A stretch of 64,000 bases of DNA, from contig CAJJDP010000001.1 of NCBI GenBank assembly GCA_905182995.1, positions 144,001 to 208,000 on the forward strand, given 5' to 3'. Both the position numbers and the translations under genes were made by a program. Source of the stretch: Paramecium octaurelia (Eukaryota > Ciliophora > Oligohymenophorea > Peniculida > Parameciidae). The notes below the pieces were generated by a model. The model did not search any database, was not told the DNA's origin, and worked only from the letters and a program-made list of their open reading frames with translations. Below, piece after piece: positions 1 to 13,871 of this stretch (position 1 is the stretch's first letter; the number at the start of each line of letters is the position of its first letter).

Positions 1-3000
1 GTTGCTAGAAGAATAATCTCTAATGAATAATCTATGGAATAAATGAAAGATTGGTAGTAAAAATAAGGATAGATGGAAATCTAATTAGCTTAAAATGAGC
101 CTACAAAGTATGTAGAGGAGGAAGTACTTTGTTATGGAGAAAATGGATTACAAAGAAAATTAGTAAGGAGACCTTTGACAAAAGAAAATTAATAAATGGG
201 AAATAATTTAAATGAAGTTGATAAAGATGGAAACAGAATTTTATCTAGGAAAATAGTTGATAATTCTTAATCATTTAATTAAGTTTAAAAAGATTGGCAA
301 AAAGGATAAAATGGTACTCTTGAAAAGATTATTTCATAAGAGGAGCCTGAACAATTCGTGGAAGAAGAAATAATAATTATCAATCCTAAAACAGGCAAAC
401 AAGAACGTAAGTTGATTAGACGAGCCTATGTAAATGAAGAGGAAATCGGAGATTAATTAAATGAATCAATAGGTAATAATTAAAAAGTAGTGGCTCGAAG
501 GATTGTATAAAATGATAGTTCTCTAAATGAATGGAAGAAAAATTAGACAACTGGATAATTAGAAAAAGTAATTGTTTAGAATGAACCTGTTAAATTTATT
601 GAAGAAGAAGTTTTAGTAATGAATGAAGAAACAGGAAAGATGGAAAGGAAATTGATAAGAAAACAGTATTAGCCTGGATTGAATGCAGGAAATAATTTAT
701 AAGAAAATGATTCAAATGGAAATAAAATCCTAACAAGAAGAATTATTGAAAATACTTCATCAACTTAATAAGTTGAGAAAGAAGGATGGAAGAACAACTA
801 AGGAAATTATGAAAAAACCTTGTCCATTCATGAACCATCCAGATTTGTAGAAGAAGAAGTTATAATTATGAGATAAGGAGGAAAGTAAGAGAGGAAAATT
901 ATACGAAGACCTTTGGATGAAGATGAAAATGTAGAAGAAGGAGAAAAATTATTAGAAGATTTAGGTGATGGTTTCTATGTAGTTTCTAGAAAGATTGTTG
1001 ATAATGACTTATCTCTTGCTACTTCTAAATGGAAGAAGAATAGCGATGGAAACTATGAATAATCATTGGGAGTTGAACCTTCTTAGTATATTACCGAAGA
1101 AGTCTTATAATTTAACAATGAAACAGGAATGATGGAAAGAAAACTTGTAAGAAAACCTTATTTGGGAGGAAAAATTTAAGAAGGTGATTAATTAAATGAA
1201 GTAGAAAAGAATGGAAATAAAGTGCTATCTCGTAAAGTAGAATCCAATCTTTAGCCTAAAGCAACTAATCAATAATGGTAAAATGTAGGAAAATATGAAG
1301 AGATCATCCTAAATTCAGAAGAACCAGAACAATTTGTAGAAGAAGAAATTATTCAAATCAACCCAAAAACAGGAAAATTGGAAAGAAAAATTGTAAGAAA
1401 GCCATTAAATAATGAAGAATTAGATAACTTACAGATAGGATCAAATTTAGAAGAAGATTTAGGAAATGGTAAATAAGTAATTTCAAGAAAAATCGTTTAA
1501 AATGATCAATCAAATTAGGTATTGAAATAGTAAGGTTGGGTAAAAAATAGTGATGGAAATATGGAAATGAGATTTCAACCTGAACCTGTAAAATATGTTG
1601 AAGAAGAAATATTAGTTTAAGGTGAAGACGGAGTTATATAAAGAAAACTAGTAAGAAGACCTTTCTTACCTTAAGATAATAAATTATAAACAGGAACTGT
1701 CATAGAAAAAGATTAAAATGGAAATAAAGTTGTTTCAAGAAAGATTGTATCAAATAATAAGCCAGTTGACTCAACCTGGGTTTAATTGAATAATGGTTAA
1801 TTAGAGAAAGTAGTTTCATAGGAAGAACCTGAAGCTTATATTGAAGAAGAGATCATAATAATCAATCCAAAAACTTAGAAATAAGAACGAAAATTAATTA
1901 GAAGACCATTAACAGAATCAGATGTTGGTGAAATTGGAGAAAATCTTCAAGAAGGTGACGGCACTAGAAAAGTGGTTGCTAGAAGAATAATCTCTAATGA
2001 ATAATCTATGGAATAAATGAAAGATTGGTAGTAAAAATAAGGATAGATAGAAATCTAATTAGCTTAAAATGAGCCTACAAAGTATGTAGAGGAGGAAGTA
2101 CTTTGTTATGGAGAAAATGGATTACAAAGAAAATTAGTAAGGAGACCTTTGACAAAAGAAAATTAATAAATGGGAAATAATTTAAATGAAGTTGATAAAG
2201 ATGGAAACAGAATTTTATCTAGGAAAATAGTTGATAATTCTTAATCATTTAATTAAGTTTAAAAAGATTGGCAAAAAGGATAAAATGGTACTCTTGAAAA
2301 GATTATTTCATAAGAAGAGCCTGAACAATTCGTGGAAGAAGAAATAATAATTATCAATCCTAAAACAGGCAAACAAGAACGTAAGTTGGTTAGACGTCCT
2401 TATGAAAATGAAGAGGAAATCGGAGATTAATTGAATGAATCAATAGGTAATAATTAAAAAGTAGTGGCTCGAAGGATTGTATAAAATGATAGTTCTCTAA
2501 ATGAATGGAAGAAAAATTAGAAAACTGGATAATTAGAAAAAGTAATTGTTTAGAATGAACCTGTTAAATTTATTGAAGAAGAAGTTTTAGTAATGAATGA
2601 AGAAACAGGAAAGATGGAAAGGAAATTGATACGAAAATAGTATTAGCCTGGATTGAATGCAGGAAACAATTTATAAGAAAATGATTCAAATGGAAATAAA
2701 ATTTTATCAAGAAGAATTATTGAAAATACTTCATCAATTTAATAAGTTGAGAAAGAAGGATGGAAGAACAACAAAGGAAATTATGAAAAAACTTTATCCA
2801 TTCATGAACCAACCAAATTTGTAGAAGAAGAAGTTATAATTATAAGATAAGGAGGAAAGTAAGAGAGGAAAATTATACGAAGACCTTTGGATGAGGATGA
2901 AAATGTAGAAGAAGGAGAAAAATTATTAGAAGATTTAGGTGATGGTTTCTATGTAGTTTCTAGAAAGATTGTTGATAATGACTTATCTCTTGCTACTTCT

Positions 3001-6000
3001 AAATGGAAGAAGAATAGCGATGGAAACTATGAATAATCATTGGGAGTTGAACCTTCTTAGTATATTACCGAAGAAGTCTTATAATTTAACAATGAAACAG
3101 GAATGATGGAAAGAAAACTAGTAAGAAAACCTTATTTGGGAGGAAAAATTCAAGAAGGTGATTAATTAAATGAAGTAGATAAGAATGGAAATAAAGTGCT
3201 ATCTCGTAAAGTAGAATCCAATCTTTAGCCTAAAGCAACTAATCAATAATGGTAAAATGTAGGAAAATATGAAGAGATCATCCTAAATTCAGAAGAACCA
3301 GAACAATTTTTAGAAGAAGAAATTATTCAAATCAACCCAAAAACAGGAAAATTGGAAAGAAAAATTGTAAGAAAGCCATTAAATAATGAAGAATTAGATA
3401 ACTTACAGATAGGATCAAATTTAGAAGAAGATTTAGGAAATGGTAAATAAGTAATTTCAAGAAAAATCGTTTAAAATGATCAATCAAATTAGGTATTGAA
3501 ATAGTAAGGTTGGGTAAAAAATAGTGATGGAAATATGGAAATGAGATTTCAACCTGAACCTGTAAAATATGTTGAAGAAGAAATATTAGTTTAAGGTGAA
3601 GACGGAGTTATATAAAGAAAACTAGTAAGAAGACCTTTCTTACCTTAAGATAATAAATTATAAACAGGAACTGTCATAGAAAAAGATTAAAATGGAAATA
3701 AAGTTGTTTCAAGAAAGATTGTATCAAATAATAAGCCAGTTGACTCAACCTGGGTTTAATTGAATAATGGTTAATTAGAGAAAGTAGTTTCATAGGAAGA
3801 ACCTGAAGCTTATATTGAAGAAGAGATCATAATAATCAATCCAAAAACTTAGAAATAAGAACGAAAATTAATTAGAAGACCATTAACAGAATCAGATGTT
3901 GGTGAAATTGGAGAAAATCTTCAAGAAGGTGACGGCACTAGAAAAGTGGTTGCTAGAAGAATAATCTCTAATGAATAATCTATGGAATAAATGAAAGATT
4001 GGTAGTAAAAATAAGGATAGATAGAAATCTAATTAGCTTAAAATGAGCCTACAAAGTATGTAGAGGAGGAAGTACTTTGTTATGGAGAAAATGGATTACA
4101 AAGAAAATTAGTAAGGAGACCTTTGACAAAAGAAAATTAATAAATGGGAAATAATTTAAATGAAGTTGATAAAGATGGAAACAGAATTTTATCTAGGAAA
4201 ATAGTTGATAATTCTTAATCATTTAATTAAGTTTAAAAAGATTGGCAAAAAGGATAAAATGGTACTCTTGAAAAGATTATTTCATAAGAAGAGCCTGAAC
4301 AATTCGTGGAAGAAGAAATAATAATTATCAATCCTAAAACAGGCAAACAAGAACGTAAGTTGGTTAGACGTCCTTATGAAAATGAAGAGGAAATCGGAGA
4401 TTAATTGAATGAATCAATAGGTAATAATTAAAAAGTAGTGGCTCGAAGGATTGTATAAAATGATAGTTCTCTAAATGAATGGAAGAAAAATTAGAAAACT
4501 GGATAATTAGAAAAAGTAATTGTTTAGAATGAACCTGTTAAATTTATTGAAGAAGAAGTTTTAGTAATGAATGAAGAAACAGGAAAGATGGAAAGGAAAT
4601 TGATACGAAAATAGTATTAGCCTGGATTGAATGCAGGAAACAATTTATAAGAAAATGATTCAAATGGAAATAAAATTTTATCAAGAAGAATTATTGAAAA
4701 TACTTCATCAATTTAATAAGTTGAGAAAGAAGGATGGAAGAACAACAAAGGAAATTATGAAAAAACTTTATCCATTCATGAACCAACCAAATTTGTAGAA
4801 GAAGAAGTTATAATTATAAGATAAGGAGGAAAGTAAGAGAGGAAAATTATACGAAGACCTTTGGATGAGGATGAAAATGTAGAAGAAGGAGAAAAATTAT
4901 TAGAAGATTTAGGTGATGGTTTCTATGTAGTTTCTAGAAAGATTGTTGATAATGACTTATCTCTTGCTACTTCTAAATGGAAGAAGAATAGCGATGGAAA
5001 CTATGAATAATCATTGGGAGTTGAACCTTCTTAGTATATTACCGAAGAAGTCTTATAATTTAACAATGAAACAGGAATGATGGAAAGAAAACTAGTAAGA
5101 AAACCTTATTTGGGAGGAAAAATTCAAGAAGGTGATTAATTAAATGAAGTAGATAAGAATGGAAATAAAGTGCTATCTCGTAAAGTAGAATCCAATCTTT
5201 AGCCTAAAGCAACTAATCAATAATGGTAAAATGTAGGAAAATATGAAGAGATCATCCTAAATTCAGAAGAACCAGAACAATTTTTAGAAGAAGAAATTAT
5301 TCAAATCAACCCAAAAACAGGAAAATTGGAAAGAAAAATTGTAAGAAAGCCATTAAATAATGAAGAATTAGATAACTTATAGATAGGATCAAATTTAGAA
5401 GAAGATTTAGGAAATGGTAAATAAGTAATTTCAAGAAAAATCGTTTAAAATGATCAATCAAATTAGGTATTGAAATAGTAAGGTTGGGTAAAAAATAGTG
5501 ATGGAAATATGGAAATGAGATTTCAACCTGAACCTGTAAAATATGTTGAAGAAGAAATATTAGTTTAAGGTGAAGACGGAGTTATATAAAGAAAACTAGT
5601 AAGAAGACCTTTCTTACCTTAAGATAATAAATTATAAACAGGAACTGTCATAGAAAAAGATTAAAATGGAAATAAAGTTGTTTCAAGAAAGATTGTATCA
5701 AATAATAAGCCAGTTGACTCAACCTGGGTTTAATTGAATAATGGTTAATTAGAGAAAGTAGTTTCATAGGAAGAACCTGAAGCTTATATTGAAGAAGAGA
5801 TCATAATAATCAATCCAAAAACTTAGAAATAAGAACGAAAATTAATTAGAAGACCATTAACAGAATCAGATGTTGGTGAAATTGGAGAAAATCTTCAAGA
5901 AGGTGACGGCACTAGAAAAGTGGTTGCTAGAAGAATAATCTCTAATGAATAATCTATGGAATAAATGAAAGATTGGTAGTAAAAATAAGGATAGATAGAA

Positions 6001-8306
6001 ATCTAATTAGCTTAAAATGAGCCTACAAAGTATGTAGAGGAGGAAGTACTTTGTTATGGAGAAAATGGATTACAAAGAAAATTAGTAAGGAGACCTTTGA
6101 CAAAAGAAAATTAATAAATGGGAAATAACTTAAATGAAGTTGATAAAGATGGAAACAGAATTTTATCTAGGAAAATAGTTGATAATTCTTAATCATTTAA
6201 TTAAGTTTAAAAAGATTGGCAAAAAGGATAAAATGGTACTCTTGAAAAGATTATTTCATAAGAAGAGCCTGAACAATTCGTGGAAGAAGAAATAATAATT
6301 ATCAATCCTAAAACAGGCAAACAAGAACGTAAGTTGATTAGACGAGCCTATGTAAATGAAGAGGAAATCGGAGATTAATTAAATGAATCAATAGGTAATA
6401 ATTAAAAAGTAGTGGCTCGAAGGATTGTATAAAATGATAGTTCTCTAAATGAATGGAAGAAAAATTAGAAAACTGGATAATTAGAAAAAGTAATTGTTTA
6501 GAATGAACCTGTTAAATTTATTGAAGAAGAAGTTTTAGTAATGAATGAAGAAACAGGAAAGATGGAAAGGAAATTGATACGAAAATAGTATTAGCCTGGA
6601 TTGAATGCAGGAAATAATATATAAGAAATTGATTCAAATGGAAATAAAATTCTATCAAGAAGAATTATTGAAAATACTTCATCAATTTAATAAGTTGAGA
6701 AAGAAGGATGGAAGAACAACTAAGGAAATTATGAAAAAACCTTATCCATTCATGAACCAACCAAATTTGTAGAAGAAGAAGTTATAATTATAAGATAAGG
6801 AGGAAAGTAAGAGAGGAAAATTATACGAAGACCTTTGGATGAGGATGAAAATGTAGAAGAAGGAGAAAAATTATTAGAAGATTTAGGTGATGGTTTCTAT
6901 GTAGTTTCTAGAAAGATTGTTGATAATGACTTATCTCTTGCTACTTCTAAATGGAAGAAGAATAGCGATGGAAACTATGAATAATCATTGGGAGTTGAAC
7001 CTTCTTAGTATATTACCGAAGAAGTCTTATAATTTAACAATGAAACAGGAATGATGGAAAGAAAACTAGTAAGAAAACCTTATTTGGGAGGAAAAATTCA
7101 AGAAGGTGATTAATTAAATGAAGTAGATAAGAATGGAAATAAAGTGCTATCTCGTAAAGTAGAATCCAATCTTTAGCCTAAAGCAACTAATCAATAATGG
7201 TAAAATGTAGGAAAATATGAAGAGATCATCCTAAATTCAGAAGAACCAGAACAATTTTTAGAAGAAGAAATTATTCAAATCAACCCAAAAACAGGAAAAT
7301 TGGAAAGAAAAATTGTAAGAAAGCCATTAAATAATGAAGAATTAGATAACTTATAGATAGGATCAAATTTAGAAGAAGATTTAGGAAATGGTAAATAAGT
7401 AATTTCAAGAAAAATCGTTTAAAATGATCAATCAAATTAGGTATTGAAATAGTAAGGTTGGGTAAAAAATAGTGATGGAAATATGGAAATGAGATTTCAA
7501 CCTGAACCTGTAAAATATGTTGAAGAAGAAATATTAGTTTAAGGTGAAGACGGAGTTATATAAAGAAAACTAGTAAGAAGACCTTTCTTACCTTAAGATA
7601 ATAAATTATAAACAGGAACTGTCATAGAAAAAGATTAAAATGGAAATAAAGTTGTTTCAAGAAAGATTGTATCAAATAATAAGCCAGTTGACTCAACCTG
7701 GGTTTAATTGAATAATGGTTAATTAGAGAAAGTAGTTTCATAGGAAGAACCTGAAGCTTATATTGAAGAAGAGATCATAATAATCAATCCAAAAACTTAG
7801 AAATAAGAACGAAAATTAATTAGAAGACCATTAACAGAATCAGATGTTGGTGAAATTGGAGAAAATCTTCAAGAAGGTGACGGCACTAGAAAAGTGGTTG
7901 CTAGAAGAATAATCTCTAATGAATAATCTATGGAATAAATGAAAGATTGGTAGTAAAAATAAGGATAGATAGAAATCTAATTAGCTTAAAATGAGCCTAC
8001 AAAGTATGTAGAGGAGGAAGTACTTTGTTATGGAGAAAATGGATTACAAAGAAAATTAGTAAGGAGACCTTTGACAAAAGAAAATTAATAAATGGGAAAT
8101 AACTTAAATGAAGTTGATAAAGATGGAAACAGAATTTTATCTAGGAAAATAGTTGATAATTCTTAATCATTTAATTAAGTTTAAAAAGATTGGCAAAAAG
8201 GATAAAATGGTACTCTTGAAAAGATTATTTCATAAGAAGAGCCTGAACAATTCGTGGAAGAAGAAATAATAATTATCAATCCTAAAACAGGCAAACAAGA
8301 ACGTAA
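1..8306 (+). repeat. Higher-order tandem repeat, 1974-bp unit, four full copies plus a partial fifth
   Basis: The same sequence (starting GTTGCTAGAAGAATAATC) recurs at 1, 1975, 3949, 5923 and 7897, a constant spacing of 1974 bp (658 codons), so the frame is kept. Copies differ at only scattered positions, while the eight modules inside one copy differ strongly from each other. This is the pattern of recent whole-unit duplication on top of an older module array. The fifth copy leaves the consensus near 8306. Confidence 0.95.
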
Positions 8307-11300
8307 ATTAATTAGGAAACCAGTTTATCTAATTGATGAAGAAATAAATTATGGAGAATGCTTAAATGAATTAGGAAAAGATGGTGAAAAAATTATTGCC
8401 AGAAGAATTATTTAAAATTAGTTTTCTTCTGATATCCTAAGTTAATAAGGTTGGTAGTAAAAATAAGATGGTCATTTAGAATAAATAATTTCTGATGCAG
8501 AGCCATCTAAATACATAGAAGAAGAAATCTTAGTTATGAATAAAGAAACTAAATAGCTTGAAAGAAAAATAATACGACGTCCCTTTTCTCCAAATTAAAA
8601 AAATCTTAAGTTTGGAGACAATTTATAAGAAATTGACAGTGAGGGAAAGTAAGTTTTATCAAGAAGAATAATAGATAATGTCTCCCCAATTTAATCATAA
8701 TAGAAGGAAGGATGGAAAGTTGAAAAAGGTAAATTAACTAGATTGGTGAGTTTTTCAGAACCAGAATAATTTATTGAGGAGGAAGTTCTAATTATAAATG
8801 AAAATACGGGAAAATAAGAGCGAAAATTAATCAGAAAGCCTTATATTTAAGATAAATAAACTATTTTTGGAGATGAAATTAATGAATAATAGTAAGGATT
8901 TAAAGTAATTTCAAGAAAGCTTGTTTAAAATAATATTTCAACTGAGGCAAAAAAGAAGGAAGGTTGGATAACAAATAAGTAAGGATAAATGGAAAAAGTA
9001 ATTGCATCCTCTGAGCCTTCAAAATACATTGAAGAGGAAATATTGAGTTTTAATTAAGAAACAGGCCTTTTAGAAAGAAAACTAATGAGAAGGTAAATCT
9101 AAGATAACCTTATTATGGGAGATTCTATTTAAGAAGTAGATCCTTTAGGAAATACAATATTGTCTAGAAAAATAGTTGATAATAATTCTAGCAAAGGATG
9201 GGTTAAATAAAAAAATGGAACTTTAGTAATGTAGCTGTCAGAACAGGAACCTGAATAATACATAGAAGAGGAAATACTTCTAACAGACAAAGATGGATAA
9301 TAAAAAATAATACTTGAAAGAAGACCTTTTATATATGGGGAAGGTAAAGTTGAAAGAACGGATGGAGGCTTTGTTTTATCCAGAAAAGTAGTTTAAAATA
9401 ATTAAACTTTAACTGCTCTTAAATAAGATGGCTGGGTTAAAGATAATAAAGGAGTATTAAAAAAGATGGGAGATTAGCCTACAGCAAACACAACATTATC
9501 TTAATAACTAATTAATTAGGATTCTTAATATTTTGAGGAAGAACATTAAATACTAAATCCAAAAACAAATGAAATGGAGATAGTTTTATTAAAGTTTCCT
9601 TACAATTCTAGTAAATAAATTGGTAAGAGATTAAAAGAGTAGGATCCTGATGGTAACCAAATTATTAGCAGAAGGATTGTAACAAATCTTGATATAGATT
9701 ATAACCCATATTAAATTGTAGAAGAAATTGTTGAAATTGCTAATCAAAAATCTGGATAAACAGAATTATTTGCTATGTAAAAGTAAGTCAACATTACAGA
9801 AGTTACAATTAGCAAAAATTTAAATGAAAAGCAACCTAATGGGTTTATAATTAGACAAAGAAAAGTTATAAATTAATTTTAGATGGATAGCTTGCAAAGT
9901 TGGAAAAAAGTTACTGATGCTCCTAAAGAATATTTTAAATAGCATCAAAATATTAATATAAAAAGATCAATGTATCAAATAGATGAAGACAGCCAGGAGC
10001 AAAGAGACTCATAATATCGATCCAATGAAGAATTAAATAGTCAAGGAATAAGGGTATCTGATTTTGATGGCTCCAGAATTGATAAATTTCTTGTAAATTC
10101 AAGTGATAAAAGAAAGCAATTATTAATGAAGACTTTAGAAGAAGAAATTTTAGTTTAAAATCCTTAAACCAAAAAGATAGAGCGTCGTTTACAAAGAAAA
10201 CAGATGTAGGAAGAATAAGATCCAGAGATTGGAGAGGATTTATATGAATAGGATGAAGAAGTTGTAATTTTAAGTAGGCAACAAGTAGAGTCACTTTCCC
10301 CATAAGATTTAATGAAGAAAGGATGGTATGAATAAAATGATAAAATATGGTAACGAATTTTGAGCAAAAATGAATCATTTTAAATGATTGAAGAAGTGGT
10401 CAAAGAAGGAAAAGGAAATAAGTAGAAAATACTTATTACACGAAAATAATATAAAGATGAGGAAGTAATTTTTGGAGAAAATTTGAAAGAATAGCTAGGT
10501 TAAGATTAAATTTTGGTTCGAAGAACTAAAGTATCAAATAGATCGTTAGCATTTTATAAAATCAACGATTTTATCAAAAACAGAGATGGATCTTACGTAA
10601 AAGTAATATAAGGTAATGATAACCCTAATGTTTAATTAAAAATTCCTAAATATCAAGAGCCAAATCTTAAAAAAAGTAAATCTAACTGTTCATAACTATC
10701 ATTAATTTAAGCTATAGAATAAACATAGCTAACTAAATCTAAGTCATTAATGAATGTTAATGAATCTTAAAATAAAACCTAAGGAATAAACAAAGGTTAA
10801 ACTAATGAACAATTTATGGATGATCAAGCAATAATTAATAGAACGAATATCTCTGATATCTCAGAAACAGATAAAATGTTTTTAAAATAATTAGAAAGAA
10901 AAGATCATAGCAAAAAATATTCATAATAAGATATATTAAGAAATAGAATAGGCTCAGATAAAAATAACAGAAGTTCATCGAGTCCATTTTCCGACTAAGA
11001 CTATAATATGAGTTCTAACTTCTAAATTGGCATCAAAACTATAAAAAGACTTTTACAAAAAATGATTTAACAAAAAATTAGAATTGGGTTTGATGAATTA
11101 AATTTGATAAAGTAAAATATATTTATATTTTTTAGTGAAAGGTATAGAAGAATATCAAAGGCATTTTTATTAATTAAAAAGTATGGAACTAAAAATGCAT
11201 TCTCTTGTTTAAACGAGCATAGGCTCAAAACTATTATAGAATTCAATGAGGATGATATCATCAAATACAATTAAATGCTTACTGAAAATAAAATCTAAGC

Positions 11301-11928
11301 TATGGAGCACATCCCAGAATAGGGTTAATAAGCTGAACCTATAGAATTAAGCCCGGATGAAAAAGGATCAAGAGTATTAGTGAAGTCTCAATCATAGATT
11401 TTACCAAAATAATTAAATTTTAGAAACTCATTCACTACTACTCCCTAAAAAGAATAGTCACAACAATCATCAAATTAATTGAAATCTGGATAGCCTGTTA
11501 GATCTGCATTGGCTCCATCGACTTCAATTATTATATCTACACCACCTCCAACTTAATAATTAACAAGGATGTCAAATTCTCGTAGCTCTACCATTAAAAC
11601 TGTTGCTAGCCCTTAACCTTAACCACAACAAATCAAATAGTAATAATAAAATAAATTTTTTAGCGCTGCTTAATAAAAATTTTCCTAATAAAGCGACGAT
11701 AAAAAAAAAAGTGGTTAAAATACAAGTTATAGCACTCAAAAGAGTAATAGATAATTAGAAGTTTCTTCAGTAAAATTATTCAATATAATTTAGGTAAATC
11801 AAAGTTAAAATGCTTCATAAATATCAATTTAAAATCCAAAACCTTAATCAGTGGCTTTGTAGCAAAAAGAAAAGATTTCATAATAATTTAAAAAAATGGG
11901 ATCATATTCTCAAAAATCAAAGAAATGA
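1..11928 (+). CDS. Giant modular repeat protein, 5' end outside the window
   Basis: One frame stays open from base 1 to the TGA at 11926, at least 3975 residues when TAA/TAG are read as Gln. It is built of modules of about 82 residues. Each has an EP..(F/Y)(V/I)EEE start, an ERKL(I/V)R(R/K)P segment, a G.KV.SRKIV.N segment and a conserved Trp. Eight module types form a 658-residue super-unit repeated four times (1-7896), with a fifth partial copy to about 8306. Eight more diverged modules follow to about 10560, then a Ser/Gln/Pro-rich tail holding one helical stretch (around 11130-11220). I count about 42 modules. No family is recognised. The highly charged repeats and size would suit a cytoskeletal or cortical scaffold, but that is inference. 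No signal peptide or membrane segment is seen in the visible part. No intron was needed in the parts I translated. Confidence 0.85.
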
Positions 11929-11967
11929 ACAATTATAATACAATTAATTATAAATTCCCACATTATT

Positions 11968-12753
11968 TCAATAATCAAAATCATTTAATTTTAGGTATTC
12001 TTCTAAGTATTCATCTGTAATTTATTCATATTGTATTTGTGTTGCTTGATAATTTTCTATTTTATTTTAGGCATAATATTATTTTGATTAAAAGCAATTT
12101 AATTCGTGAGTTGGTTTATTCTTTAATAAAATCCTTTCCTTACAAAATGAACAGGGCTCGGTTCTACTCTCGCAAATTTTGATATGTTCCTCCTTAAAAT
12201 CAGGCATCAAGTTCAAATTACAATATGGACACAGCTATTGATCTTTTTCACAAGTCTTTTGATGATATTTCAAATTTTACAAGCCTATATGATATATAAA
12301 ATGTTACTATTAAAGTATTCTTTACAATATTCACATTTGAATTTTCCTTTCTCATATTACTGCTAGCAATATGGCCTATGCAACTCCAAAACCTTATTTT
12401 AAATTGCTTCCCCACAAAATAAACATTTTGTTATAATAAGTTTACATTATTCTAAATGATCTTCAAGTTCTTGTAGTGAATAAAATTGCGAGCAATATTG
12501 GCATTATTTACATTTATGATTAAAAAGATCCTCTAATTGAGTTACAATAGATGACAATTTTACTTTAAAAGACATTGCAGTTTTAGCATGTATTCTTTAA
12601 ATGATAATTTAAATGTTCCTCTTGATTATTGGAATCAAAGTTTATTTCGCATATACTGCACTTTTTGATATTTTAAGCACAATAAAGCTCATGCATAGTT
12701 ATATTTTATTGTAATATTTCTGTATTACAATTTTTACAAAGTATAGATTCCAT
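11968..12753 (-). CDS. TRAF-type zinc-finger protein
   Basis: A 243-residue Cys/His-rich protein. It opens with MESILCKNCNTEI and carries repeated C-x2-C ... H-x3-C pairs: CKNC...HELYC, CSIC...H, CQNC, CKQCQYC, CEYC, CPYC, CSFC. This spacing is that of TRAF/XAF1-type zinc fingers, which usually mediate protein-protein contacts. Two introns restore the frame: complement(12533..12563), 31 nt, and complement(12285..12307), 23 nt, both GTA...TAG. The exons then sum to 244 codons including TGA. No RING or MATH domain is visible, so function beyond zinc binding is unknown. The gene is convergent with the giant repeat gene, with 39 bp between the two stops. Confidence 0.75.
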
Positions 12754-13637
12754 AATATTAATAAATATTTATTTTCATATTATTTATTCAATCATATGAA
12801 CTCTATATATAAGAATTTCCCCAATAATTCTATTTCTTTAGAATTGATTTGTGAATTAAAGAAATAGAATGGTTATTTGATTTTTTTTTTTTTTGTGAAA
12901 ATGATAATAATTTAATTCAAATCAATAAATTTTTTTTAGTATTTCATGACGTTAACTGCTTTTTAATTCCTTTATTTCTAAATAGTTTTTTTTTGTCAAA
13001 TTATTTTTAATTCCCTTTTTAAAAATCCCCTCCTAAAATTAACTGTTTTATTTAGTAAACCTCAAATAATTATATTTTTTTTGGATACTTTTTTTTGTCA
13101 TTTCTTAAGAAAATATATAATGTAAACTTTATCTTTGAACATTTTTTTTCTCACACATTTATATTAGCATTTAGTTAAACTAATTTTTTAAACTTATTAA
13201 TTATAAAAATAAACTTATTGATAATTTTCACAAAGATTAACATAATTCATAAATCATGAATTTCCTTTCACCACTTCTACAGTATTTTTAATGATAATAT
13301 TGCAATTGATTATAAACAAGCACTTTTTCTAATCTATTTAATAGTTTGATTTATATCCTAAAAATATTTAAGATAGTAGGAGTGGATTTAAATCATAACT
13401 TAATTCTTTCAGAAGATACATTTTTATAGATTAAGCGATTATTGGACCATTTCAACGTTCTATTTATTTTAGGATATAAAAACTAATTGATTAATGAAAG
13501 ATTAAAAAGATCTGTAAAATAAATCTAGACAGAAAATGGAGTATTATTACAAATTATAAACTTATACTTCTTATCTATGAGAAAACTATTTATAAATTTT
13601 ATCTGTTAAAATTATTATTGAGTTTAAGTGATATAAT
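12754..13637. other. Gene-poor AT-rich stretch
   Basis: I see no convincing gene. The first half (about 12870-13170) has many T runs. A 12-base inverted pair (TATATCCTAAAA near 13351 and TTTTAGGATATA near 13457) lies about 100 bp apart. This is probably the shared 5' flank of the divergent zinc-finger gene and the lectin-like gene. Confidence 0.5.
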
Positions 13638-13808
13638 ATGCTTTATTAGTATTTCAGAAATTTATAATAGCAAAATAATTCTAAAAAATAAGGCAATTTT
13701 GAAGGAGGGATTGAGAGGAACTCATATGAAAGTCTACAATAAATAATTAAATTTCCAAAGGAAAATGGTCAAATAAATTCTAGGAGATTAGCGAATTTGA
13801 GGATTTGA
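13638..13808 (+). CDS. Possible small hypothetical protein
   Basis: A 57-codon frame (ATG 13638, TGA 13806) giving a 56-residue hydrophilic product with the segment FEGGIERNSYESL. Codon content looks more protein-like than its surroundings, but frames of this length arise by chance when TGA is the only stop. It ends 63 bp before the next gene start. Confidence 0.3.
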
Positions 13809-13871
13809 TATGAATATTAATACCTGATATAAAAAACGGTTTATATATATATATTTTTATTTTTATCAAAA

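Noticed and set aside
1-8306. Tandem array considered as satellite DNA, CRISPR-like array or mobile repeat
   Set aside because: Units are multiples of three, stay in one open frame and encode graded variants of one protein module, so it is coding.
9953-10378. 141-residue minus-strand frame inside the giant repeat gene
   Set aside because: It lies wholly opposite the long plus frame that continues the repeat modules; its hydrophobic composition is what antisense of Glu/Lys/Gln-rich codons gives.
13351-13470. 12-base inverted repeat about 100 bp apart
   Set aside because: It is AT-rich, widely spaced and short; in this composition it is close to chance, and no terminal direct repeats or transposase frame accompany it.
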